DNA of 64,000 nucleotides. Source: Takakia lepidozioides (lineage: Eukaryota > Streptophyta > Takakiopsida > Takakiales > Takakiaceae). Positions 21,507-31,511 of this stretch are shown here, piece by piece; position 1 is the first letter of the stretch, and the number at the start of each line of letters is the position of its first letter. The position numbers were made by a program, and so were the translations under genes. The DNA is taken from positions 41,850,001-41,914,000 of the forward strand of contig CM060733.1 of NCBI GenBank assembly GCA_030704615.1, written 5' to 3'. The notes below the pieces were generated by a model. The model was not told the DNA's origin, did no database searches, and worked only from the letters and a program-made list of their open reading frames with translations.

Positions 21507-23226
21507 TACCAGAGTGGTCCTGATCATTGCTTCTTCTTGGCTGGGGCTGCACCTGATGCACCCTCACTTGCCTAGGTTCTCTTGCAGCTGTCCTTCTGTT
21601 GTAGTAACAATTCTCAGTAGAATGGTTATCCATTTTACAGATAGTACAGTGTTTCTCCTTCATGTGGCATTCTGTAGTGGTATGGCCTTCATTCTGGCAC
21701 TTTGCACACCATACACCCTTCCTCCAATGTGTTGCAGCCTCTGTGGCATACTTCTTCAAGATTTCTTCCAATCTTTTCTCATAGTTATCCCTCTTCAACT
21801 TTTCCTTTCTCTTACTCTTTCTTTTTAGTTCTTGCTCTTCTTCTTCATCTGACTCATCTTCAGAGTCCTCATCTTCCTTTTTCTCTCTCCTGAGCATTCC
21901 CAATTGCTCAATTCTGTTTGCAGTTTCAAATGCCTCCTCCACTGTATTATGGGGTAACATATCCACTTTCTTCTGCAACTCTGGTCTTAGTCCACTCACA
22001 AACCAAGTCTTCTGTAAACCGGGTGCTGGTACTGCAGCCAGCTTTTTCATCATCAATTCCATCTTCTCCATATACTCTTCAACAGTTTCATGCTTCTTCT
22101 GCTTCAGCTGTTGTAAACTTCCATACACTTCATCCTCAGTTTTACTTGTCCTGAACCTATTTCGAAATGCTGTATTCAAGCCATTCCAGGTTAGGAAATG
22201 ATTATCAGGGAATCTTGCATACCATTCACTTGCTTTCTTGATAAGTGAACAAGGAAACAGTCTCATCTTGGCATCATCGCCATTCTCATTGTTCACTATA
22301 CACATGTGCTCAAATTGGCTAATGTGTACATCGGGATCCCCTTTTCCTGAATATATTGGAAATGGTGGTTTTGCCCGTGTTGGTTGTAACGCCATCTGTG
22401 GCCCTACCTTCTGCCCACTGACAGGTGCTGGCACCCTTGCTGGTGCTGGTCCTTCTGGACCTGTTGTTTTTGTGGTGGATCTTCCACCAAGTGGTGGCCC
22501 TTGAGCACTCCCTGCTTCTGGCCCCACGATATTCACAGTATTCCCAGCTTCAGTTGCACTACTTCCCACACTCCCTGTCCCCCCAGAGCCAGATCCAGGC
22601 AGCCCGCCTGATCCCCCTGAGCCGACACCTTCGTTGGCCTGTGATCCAAGTGCTCCACTTGATCCAGGTCCAACGGGTTGGGATGTCCTGGTTGTAGTCT
22701 CAACCTCAGCTGTTGGGTCCACTTCTTCATATTCTTCCTCTTCCAATTTCTTCTCTCTGTTTTCATCCTCCAAGTTCTGCCCTTGGGTTTCTTCTTCACT
22801 CATGTAACTCAACTGTAATGGTGTTGGAGAGTCTGAACTCTCCGTTGGCTCTGCCACATCCTCTTCTCCTTCTTCATCTTCTGCTTCAGAAACTGGAGTT
22901 CCTGCTTTTGGTGTTCCATGCCAACTCTTATCAAAGATTTCTGTCAAATCTTTTATCCAAGGATGTACCTCAGATCTTTCACCTCGTGATTGATCTTCTT
23001 TCTGTACCAATTCCCTTAATCTTTCTTGCAAAGAAACAGAAGGAGTGGCATCCAACTCTAGTTCTTCCGGTATAGGTGATGCACTTTTTGATCTTAATGG
23101 TGTGAGAGGTCCAGATGATTCCCCTATGTCTATTCCTCTCTCCCAAAGATATGGATAATTAGCTTTCAGATAGCTTTCTCTTTTTGCTGAATATCTTTGT
23201 CGTCTAGCTTCTCTTTCATCACTCAT
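21507..23226 (-). CDS. Gag of family A (N-terminal and capsid parts, two zinc knuckles)
   Basis: It starts MSDEREARRQRYSAKRE at 23226. An acidic Ser/Pro/Gly-rich N-terminal ~270 residues (SGGSGGLPGSGSGG) leads into a retrotransposon gag capsid domain with KMRLFPCSLIKKASEWYARF and ETVEEYMEKMELMMKKLAAV. A charged linker (DEDSEDESDEEEEQELKRK) is followed by the knuckles CAKCQNEGHTTTEC and CTICKMDNHSTENC. Gag would form the particle and bind the RNA genome. The 3' end is lost in the gap. The downstream continuation lies at 19526-20139. The start lies 22 bp after the stop of the leader ORF. Confidence 0.85.
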
Positions 23227-23247
23227 GTCCCATGTCTTTCATTTCTT

Positions 23248-23943
23248 TTAATGTGGCAATAACCAAAACTCTCTTCTGTAATATCTCTCGTATATGCCTG
23301 GGTTTCTTTCAAGCTTCAATGCACCCTTGGCTATACTTGAAGTCTCTGTTACCATATAACCATATGGCAAACAAGTCTGAAAAGCTGTTCTTGGTGTGAG
23401 TTTGATCCACAAAATATCCTTTGGAATCCAATTCTTTACCAGTACAAGCTCTTCATGCATATGAGTATAAACATTCACCTTTCTTTCTTCCCAGCCTTCA
23501 AACTCTACTCGTTTAATGGATAGCAATGCTATCACATAAACCAATGTTGGTAACCAACGTGCTCTTCCTCTACAGGCTACCTGATAAATCTTTATCACTC
23601 CTTTCTCCAGACCCCATTCTGGATCAGCATCATGCACTCGTTTAAGAATATTTTCTTTACAACCGTCTGGCAATTCCAAGAACCTTTGAAAGAATTGTTT
23701 GGACAATCTTTCTTCCTTCGTTCCACAGGGAATTTGATTCACTTCAAATTCTTTAATGGTCCATCCACCATGATCCCACCAGATGCCTGTCACATCTGGT
23801 TGTTCATGTCCCAGCTCCCCAGTATGGTCGCCAAATGTCGCGCGGCTTTTACTCACCCATCCCTTCGCTATCCGAGGCGGAAACTCCAAGATAGAAGAGT
23901 TGGAAATCTCTAAGTACTCAGCCCGCGCAGAACAATCAGTCAT
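23248..23943 (-). CDS. Leader ORF of family A, starting inside the 5' LTR and spanning the PBS
   Basis: The 231-codon frame begins in LTR-D with MTDCSARAEYLEISN, crosses the LTR end and PBS, and continues with a Trp- and charge-rich protein: DVTGIWWDHGGWTIKEF, LELPDGCKENILKRVHD, RARWLPTLVYVIALLS. It stops 22 bp before the gag ATG. No other in-frame ATG lies early in the non-LTR part, so the LTR start is the natural one. The same leader and frame occur at 36454-36880. I do not recognise the protein. Either a genuine accessory protein upstream of gag or part of a longer 5' leader is possible. Confidence 0.55.
   Translation of the reverse strand: MTDCSARAEYLEISNSSILEFPPRIAKGWVSKSRATFGDHTGELGHEQPDVTGIWWDHGGWTIKEFEVNQIPCGTKEERLSKQFFQRFLELPDGCKENILKRVHDADPEWGLEKGVIKIYQVACRGRARWLPTLVYVIALLSIKRVEFEGWEERKVNVYTHMHEELVLVKNWIPKDILWIKLTPRTAFQTCLPYGYMVTETSSIAKGALKLERNPGIYERYYRREFWLLPH
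23816..23833 (-). other. Primer-binding site of family A
   Basis: On the - strand TGGCGACCATACTGGGGA begins two bases after the LTR CA end. The TGG start pairs with the tRNA CCA tail, and the pattern resembles PBSs of Tat/Athila-lineage elements. The same site is at 36564-36581. Confidence 0.75.
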
Positions 23944-24765
23944 GACCTACAGCTAGTGTATCATGGGGGTGTTTCCTATTTGTTTCCCTTTCCGCATTCA
24001 TCTTAGCTACCTTACCATTGATAATTAAGTATCAGTTTGCTTCATCAATTTATCGGTTTCCTTCACTCCTCCATTCAATCCACAGCTTCACTCAAATCTC
24101 TCTACACAGTGTGATTGTATCGTATAAGTATCAGATTATGATTTATCAGGTATCAGGCCGAAGCCATTGTGTCTCTATTCTCCTCTACAATATCCCTACA
24201 GCTTTGCATATAACAAGCATCTACTAATCCTCTTTCCTCCTTCATCGTGCTCTCCGACCTCCGCTCCCGTCTGACTCCGAAATCCTCCTCCCCCGAATTC
24301 CCATCTTCATTCCCCGTTCTTCCCTTTATCTTCCTATCCGTAGTTCTAACCGTTTCCCTCACTAACCGTCGCTTGTGAACTAACATGTTCCCCACAGTCG
24401 TTCCCTGTCCTGCTCTCCGTTCCCTATGATCGTGACCGCTGTGTCAAGCTGTGACTGGCTGTGTGAAACTGTGACGGGCTGTGACTGGCTGTGCGGGCTG
24501 TGTGGGCTGTGTCGACTGTGTTTGGCTGTGTCAGGCTGTGACTGGCTGTGTCGGCTGTGTCGGGCTGTGATTGGCTGTGTGGGCTGTGACGACTGTGACG
24601 GGCTGTGTCGGCTGTGTGGGCTGTGTCTGCTGTGACGACTGTGTAACCCCCCTCTACAGTGCGCTGCTGTCACCCCTAAGGCTCCTGTTGGTCTCAGTCT
24701 GTGCAAAATTAAGGGTACCCTACAGATCCCATATAAGTGTCTAAGTCCCCTACAGTCCTCTAACA
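23836..24765 (-). repeat. LTR-D, 5' LTR of the - strand family A copy
   Basis: It is 930 bp with TG...CA ends on the - strand and the CACAGCC tract at 24441-24650. The bases beyond it (GCAAC) do not match those beyond LTR-C (GGAGG), so there is no target-site duplication for this LTR pair. Confidence 0.9.
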
Positions 24766-24874
24766 GCAACCATCGATTGCTGGCATGGATGGGATACATT
24801 CAGAAACACCATTCGAAAGACAAAGACAAGCATGTTGCTGTGGAGGCAATGGTTTTGGATCCAGGAAACGACAT
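24766..24874 (+). pseudogene. Fragment of the ParB/methyltransferase gene, exon 2
   Basis: These ~109 bp match 32738-32847 of the gene at 31512-35508 almost exactly (WMGYIQKHHSKDKDKHV). They begin at the LTR-D edge and end in ACATCG. About 14 unrelated bases then lead into the intron of the MULE-like gene copy, so the piece is out of context. Confidence 0.8.
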
Positions 24875-24888
24875 CGTTTTGGATCAGG

Positions 24889-26495
24889 TTGCTTTCCATA
24901 TTTTTGACTCATTGCTTTCTTTATGTTGTTTCCTGTGCACTATTCTGAAGTGTGGTTATCCTCTTTGCAGAACATGTCCATTGAGGAAATGGCAGACATG
25001 CCATCTTGCAATTTGGCAGAAACTGTGCACAATGCATGGTTGCAGCAGTCTGGGAAAAGAGGTCGGGATTTGTATGTGGCAACAACAGATGATTTGATAC
25101 GTGCCTTGCAACAACAAACCCGATACCGTGATTTCTTACGAGGTGGGGTTGGTGGCAAGGGTCCGGACAAATCGGAGTTGATGTTGCGTGCTGCAAACAG
25201 ATCTGGGGATCCAATCAAGATAGCACGGGCGGTGAGCATGTATGCCCAGGGAACGCCACTTGTTTCTAGAGTTCCACATCTTGAAGGGGAGGAGAGATTC
25301 GGCTCCTGTAAGAGGAAATTAACACTCCACCTGGTTCGGATTCAGATTCCCACAGGGCAGACCGTGATAACTTCTCGAAGCCTCGTGTTCCCCTGCATGA
25401 CAGCTCCGTGTCCGGAACCTCCATTGTGGAGGAACCTCCAACACGACGGCAAGCTCCAGCATCAAACCGTGCCACTGAAATGGTGCAGGAGAGAAACAAC
25501 CCCCTTGATGTGCTTGAGTCCGCATGCCCCGACCACGTTTGGCACATAGAACGCACAAGTGTCGGGTCTCGTGTGAAATGTACAGCGATCAGGGCAACTA
25601 ATTTCGAGAAGTGCACTTCATCTATATCCAGAGGTGGTGCCCGAACTCCTGCTCCGACTTTCACGGGCTTGATGCGTCCATACGGTCAACCAGAAGCCAA
25701 GAACCACAAGTTCTGGTTCTGCGCAGATGATTGTGCCAGATGTGTGCATGGAACTGTGCGTCCTTCCGTAGTGATGAAGCCATCTCCTCCAACCGTTTGG
25801 CCCGTGAAGGTGGGAACACATCTCAGCTTTCAGGAGATTGAAATGCTGGAGGAGGCAGGTTTTTCCCTTGCGAGACAACCCCAACTCCATGCATGTGCTA
25901 CTACTCCTGCGTCCTCCCGAGTCCCCCCGGCAAATCCTGACTTGTGGCCAACCAAACGAGATGGAAAGCTCGTTCGGCGTTTCCCTCCAACCGCTGAACA
26001 CTTTGGCAAAGTGGAGTCCGCAAGAATGCTCCAAGCTCGTGTCGGAAGCACCACGGAAGTACCCGATCCAGGATATGGTCGGGTATTCACAATCATCACT
26101 TCCATATCTGCTGTTCATGACAGGACCTACGACATCACGGTTTCCAATTTCCCCAATTGCACATGTCCTGATTTTGTGAATATGCTATCAACCAGTTTGG
26201 GCAAGAGAGGTAAATTCATACCCTGCAAACATTTGTATTTCATATTTTTGAGGAGGATGGTTTGCGATCCCAAACGTGACAACTTCATTCACCAGGCCAC
26301 TATGAGTTTCAACGAGGTCGATACTCTTTTGCAGCGGGATACAACACATGGGTAGCATGAACTATGTAATGTGGTATGTGGATGACCATGATTTGAAATG
26401 TGTAATTCACATCAATTCGTCGGCTGTGCAATGATATGGCCTCCAACTATACGGAGTGAGGTCTGAGTGACAACTTTTAGGTAGTGCACATTTGT
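24889..26495 (+). repeat. Left arm of a 1.6-kb inverted repeat: copy of the MULE-like gene's 3' half
   Basis: The arm is the reverse complement of about 27006-28612. It covers the end of the intron, all of the last exon (frames 24923-25549 and 25408-26355) and ~140 bp of 3' flank. The arms differ by only a few bases. The left one lacks one G near 25319 (GGAAATTAACACT against GGAAATTGAACACT), which shifts the frame, and has a 6-bp insertion near 24906. The SWIM motif (CTCPDF...CKHLYF) is intact. It cannot make the full protein because the first exon is missing. A transcript through both arms would fold into a long hairpin. Confidence 0.9.
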
Positions 26496-27005
26496 CAACG
26501 ACGCAATGGCGTGAGCGTTGCACGTGAGCGCGCGAGCGTACGCTCACGCAGGAGTGACGTGGCGTGAGCGTACGCTCACGCTAGCTGACGTGGCGTGAGC
26601 CTGCACACATGCTGACGTGGCGTGAGCGTCATGTCAGCATGCTGATGTGGCGGTAAATGATGACGTGGCACTGTCCGTCAACTGCCACGTCAGCATTAAC
26701 ATGCGCCGCCTATAACCGTGGATGGTCCTATGACCGTGGAATTAATGCAGGGAATCTTGCCTAAATAGAATCAAGACGAGCGTTGAGGCCTACAATTGCA
26801 GCATCCAACATTGTGCAATTACAAATGTTTGTTTCACTTTTACAATTACGAAGACGACAAAATATCCTCACAAAGTGTGCGCCATAAAGGCTGCCACGAG
26901 AAGACTTCCTCCCTCCTCAAATAACAATGAGAGTTATGATCATCTTCAAAAGATGATTGTAGTACATAGCGACAGCAAGACATGTAGACTTCGAACGGTG
27001 CAATG
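26496..27005. repeat. 510-bp loop of the inverted repeat, also present at 36880-37391
   Basis: No coding sequence is seen. The left half is packed with ACGT-core motifs: TGACGTGGC occurs repeatedly at 26555-26670 and TGCCACGTCAGC at 26690. A perfect 20-bp palindrome, GCGTGAGCGTACGCTCACGC, is at 26562-26581. A second copy of the whole segment follows the broken family A leader at 36880, with changes in one palindrome arm. TATAACCGTGG and CCTAAATAG could be core-promoter-like, but this is weak. Confidence 0.75.
26555..26700. promoter_or_regulatory. Cluster of ACGT-core (bZIP-like) motifs
   Basis: TGACGTGG or its complement CCACGTCA occurs about five times in ~145 bp, with GTGAGCGTACGCTCAC palindromes beside it. 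Plant bZIP factors bind ACGT-core boxes of this form. A regulatory role is inferred from motif density only. Confidence 0.35.
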
Positions 27006-27145
27006 ACAAATGTGCACTACCTAAAAGTTGTCACTCAGACCTCACTCCGTATAGTTGGAGGCCATATCATTGCACAGCCGACAAATTGATGTGAATTACA
27101 CATTTCAAATCATGGTCATCCACATACCACATTACATAGTTCATG

Positions 27146-30100
27146 CTACCCATGTGTTGTATCCCGCTGCAAAAGAGTATCGACCTCGTTGAAACTCATA
27201 GTGGCCTGGTGAATGAAGTTGTCACGTTTGGGATCGCAAACCATCCTCCTCAAAAATATGAAATACAAATGTTTGCAGGGTATGAATTTACCTCTCTTGC
27301 CCAAACTGGTTGATAGCATATTCACAAAATCAGGACATGTGCAATTGGGGAAATTGGAAACCGTGATGTCGTAGGTCCTGTCATGAACAGCAGATGTGGA
27401 AGTGATGATTGTGAATACCCGACCATATCCTGGATCGGGTACTTCCGTGGTGCTTCCGACACGAGCTTGGAGCATTCTTGCGGACTCCACTTTGCCAAAG
27501 TGTTCAGCGGTTGGAGGGAAACGCCGAACGAGCTTTCCATCTCGTTTGGTTGGCCACAAGTCAGGATTTGCCGGGGGGACCCGGGAGGACGCAGGAGTAG
27601 TAGCACATGCATGGAGTTGGGGTTGTCTCGCAAGGGAAAAACCTGCCTCCTCCAGCATTTCAATCTCCTGAAAGCTGAGATGTGTTCCCACCTTCACGGG
27701 CCAAACGGTTGGAGGAGATGGCTTCATCACTACGGAAGGACGCACAGTTCCATGCACACATCTGGCACAATCATCTGCGCAGAACCAGAACTTGTGGTTC
27801 TTGGCTTCTGGTTGACCGTATGGACGCATCAAGCCCGTGAAAGTCGGAGCAGGAGTTCGGGCACCACCTCTGGATATAGATGAAGTGCACTTCTCGAAAT
27901 TAGTTGCCCTGATCGCTGTACATTTCACACGAGACCCGACACTTGTGCGTTCTATGTGCCAAACGTGGTCGGGGCATGCGGACTCAAGCACATCAAGGGG
28001 GTTGTTTCTCTCCTGCACCATTTCAGTGGCACGGTTTGATGCTGGAGCTTGCCGTCGTGTTGGAGGTTCCTCCACAATGGAGGTTCCGGACACGGAGCTG
28101 TCATGCAGGGGAACACGAGGCTTCGAGAAGTTATCACGGTCTGCCCTGTGGGAATCTGAATCCGAACCAGGTGGAGTGTTCAATTTCCTCTTACAAGAGC
28201 CGAATCTCTCCTCCCCTTCAAGATGTGGAACTCTAGAAACAAGTGGCGTTCCCTGGGCATACATGCTCACCGCCCGTGCTATCTTGATTGGATCCCCAGA
28301 TCTGTTTGCAGCACGCAACATCAACTCCGATTTGTCCGGACCCTTGCCACCAACCCCACCTCGTAAGAAATCACGGTATCGGGTTTGTTGTTGCAAGGCA
28401 CGTATCAAATCATCTGTTGTTGCCACATACAAATCCCGACCTCTTTTCCCAGACTGCTGCAACCATGCATTGTGCACAGTTTCTGCCAAATTGCAAGATG
28501 GCATGTCTGCCATTTCCTCAATGGACATGTTCTGCAAAGAGGATAACCACACTTCAGAATAGTGCACAGGAAACAACATAAAGAAAGCAACAAAAATATG
28601 GAAAGCAAATGTATGAATAAAGCATGAAATAGAAGCCTCGTACCATTGTCATGGCTGCTCCCCACTGTCTATACCGGAAGTGCCAAAACGCCAGCCAATC
28701 TTCCAATGCTCTCATACTCTCAAGTGATGCAGCTCCAGAAGAGAACCACCAGGCACGAATTGTCTGGAACAAAGTGTCCGCCTCCTTCATTGTTCTAGCA
28801 TCTTTGTACTCTTTGCACAATTTACGGTGCTGAGTCTGCATCTCTGGTTTGATGTCCGACTTTGTATGTTTTTCCAGAGATTGTGTCCAATGGAATAGAC
28901 ATGTACACTCTCTTCCTGGCATAGGCACTTTTGGGTCGCCCGATCCGAAGACAATACGAATAGCATTGAAATTTGCTTGAGCACTATCCGCCATGAAACC
29001 TGCGAAATTTGGAGATGGCAGCCCATGGCAGCCCATGACACGTATCAGGGAATTCCACATGAGCTTCTGGGATTCCGTATCCTCGGATTGCATGTCACAA
29101 ACTGCAATTGTCATAACTCGTTGGTACACTGGATCGTAGACATGACAAGCCATTGTCGTCCAATCCTTCACTCGTTTCACATGATCAAACATAAGAAAAC
29201 AGTTCTGCAAGTCCCCAGTCTTCTGCATCCGCTTCACGAGGCTAACCCCACTGCCCTCCCCAACAGTCGACATTTTGAAAAGAAAAACTTTGATGGCACC
29301 TTGACCTGGGAATACATTGTCCTGGATGTAATCGTACTTGCTCAGTCGTTTCAATTCCAAAATATTGTCTATGTAGCCTCTGATCCCAGAGCCCATTCTC
29401 AATGCATTGATCTGATGCCGAATGTTAGGTGAACTTAAAGTGGAGAAATGATCCATGACCAGGTCCAATGCTGCACCGTCAAGTTTAGTCCCCACAGAAT
29501 CTCCTTCACTCAAAATATGGCTTTCCAAGAAGGACTTGCTTGCGCCAAGAGCAATTGCAGATGTTGTTGCGGATGGGTTTCTCCCGAACTCCTGTTTGAT
29601 CAACCTCGATACTGTCTCAACACTCTCCCTGTAATCCCCCTTCGAGACAGGATGGTTATGGAATCCAAAATGCACACAAGCTCTCGTCATTGTATTCAAA
29701 TGGTGGACAACATAGTACATTCTTGCTCCGCAGAGCGCCAAGCAGGATGGCACAAGTTTGCAGAATTTGCAGACGAAAGTGTTTGCCGGTGGAGGGGCAG
29801 TCCCAGGCTGAAATGGATTCTCTGCCAGACCCTCCCATTCGCTTTGATTATGAACTCCAGACTGAAGAAAGTGTCTGCAATTCAAATTATCACACCTAAG
29901 GTGTCCATTGCAAACTGTCCTCCTGAAAACAAGCTTGTCATCATTCTGAATATTGGATGTTTTTGTTCTGCACCACGGGTGCCCGTCGTGTTTCTTGTCC
30001 ATTCCATGCATCATGATTGTTACACCTCCAACTCGCGGAGGAGGAGGCAGCTCGAATAGGATATCGCCATCAAAAGTCTCCGGCAAGAACTTCACAGGCA

Positions 30101-30656
30101 CCTGCTTCAAAGATTCCCAATCAATTCCCCGCAACTCGCTTTTGAATCCAGCCATTCCTCCCATCGCCCGCAATTTTGGAATGACACTACAAATCTCTTC
30201 TTCATCAGCTTCTGCAACCACAGTAGGAAGGACTGGATTTGGAATTTCACTTATGTCATCATCGGAAGAATCCGAAAGCTCAACGATTGGAGTGGAGGAC
30301 GTCTGTTCTTTTTTCACCACCACCTCCCTCTTGTCTTCAACGACCGAAGCAGCAGTCCCGGGCGTCACATATGACCCAAGGGACTTTCGCCGAGGCTCTC
30401 CAAGTACTCTGTATCGACCAGGACGCACTCTCCACTGGCTGATATGAGCCGTCTCATCACGGTTTTGGAAAGAATATTTCACCAACTTCCCTTTCAGATC
30501 GTAAACCTCTTTCTCCAAAAAGATGGAGCCATTCTGCAGCTGAAAACGGGTAGCCAAGACATGTTCCAGAACAATTGCAAATCCATTGTCAAGGACTTCC
30601 TGGGAGAACGGCACTGGTTTGTCGTCTGAGAAGAACTCCGCTTCAGAGGAAGCCAT
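27146..30656 (-). CDS. MULE-like transposase with C-terminal SWIM zinc finger (two exons)
   Basis: Exon 1 is 30656-28644 and exon 2 is 28531-27146. The intron is GT...AG with donor ATG|GTACGAGG and acceptor TTTGCAG|AACATG, in phase 0, giving ~1132 residues. I start at MASSEAEFF; an upstream in-frame ATG at 30743 adds 29 residues. A Cys/His-rich zinc domain lies at ~245-375 (CNGHLRCDNLNCRHF to GFHNHPV). The transposase core has MFDHV (~489), FMADSAQANFNAI (~555) and CTCLFHWTQSLEKH, matching the two Asp and the C/H block of MULE DDE transposases. A SWIM motif (CTCPDF...CKHLYFIF) is at ~1070-1105. MULE proteins cut and paste DNA; some have become host regulators. No terminal inverted repeats were found. 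The gene is head to head with the ParB/methyltransferase gene. Confidence 0.8.
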
Positions 30657-31511
30657 CTTCCTTCCTCGAGTATGTTTGTACCTTGCTATCGCAGATCTAG
30701 TGTAAATCGGTTTACTGCTGTCTCCAGAACACAGTTGAAGCATGAGCAGAGCATATGGCGGAGGAAGCTCAGATAACGACTGTGCATATTCTGTTATTCA
30801 TTCCAGATATGCAGCCGTCCATTTTAATTACTTTTCTTGTGGGCCCAGTGGTCAGAGAATCCATAGGGGCAGTGTCGGCAACTGTTAAACCGTTAATCAG
30901 AACCTCATCAATAAACCCAATAACAAAGCCGACTTCCTGGAAGCATGCCACAGGATCCGAGAATGGGATTGCAGATTAAGTAAATGTATCTATATACTAC
31001 TACCAATGATCATGCGCACCTGGAAAGTTCCAAATGTGCAACGAATGTGGGGTTTGGATAACAAGGATGACCGTGTATGATATTCCAAAATTTGTCATCA
31101 AACTCTCGTTCATTTATATTTATTTGTTTAAGACTGCGCATCAATTTCTGGGATTCGCTGTTCTTTTTAAATATTGAACCAGTTATAATTTAGAACACGC
31201 CGTTTTGTTTTGGGCGGCACACGTCAAACATCCATAACTGAATACGAACAGCTGTACACCAATTGCTGGCATGTGCACTAATATCGAAACGACTATGTGT
31301 AACGGTCACGCGGGAGGGAATCCGATGCTTCTAGAGACACGCAAGAACACAGGTTATCCCGCAAGAAATCGGGAGTCACTGCGTTTTTCTACTTTTCGCG
31401 CTTAGAGGGAGAGTGGTAGTCAAGCTGGAGAGGGTTCCTTCTAGAATACGAAAGAGAAGAAAGTCTCTTTATTTTACTTCCCTTAGAGAGAGACGCAGAG
31501 CAAGAGAGAAA
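30657..31511. promoter_or_regulatory. 855-bp intergenic region between the divergent MULE-like and ParB/methyltransferase genes
   Basis: It must hold both promoters if the two start codons are right. I see no clear TATA box or palindrome array in it. There is a GC-rich stretch (GGTCACGCGGGAGGG) near 31305 and a purine-rich leader before the ATG at 31512. Confidence 0.4.

Noticed and set aside
20859-21828. Frames that cross the 500-N gap
   Set aside because: The X run is an assembly placeholder, so continuity of frame is meaningless.
27383-28562. + strand frames of 90-240 codons opposite the MULE/SWIM exon
   Set aside because: Shadows of the - strand gene, which has splice sites and recognised motifs.
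24889-28612. Terminal inverted repeats of a short DNA transposon
   Set aside because: The arms are gene exon and intron sequence and the outer ends have no target duplication, so the structure is a segmental inverted duplication, not a transposon with TIRs.
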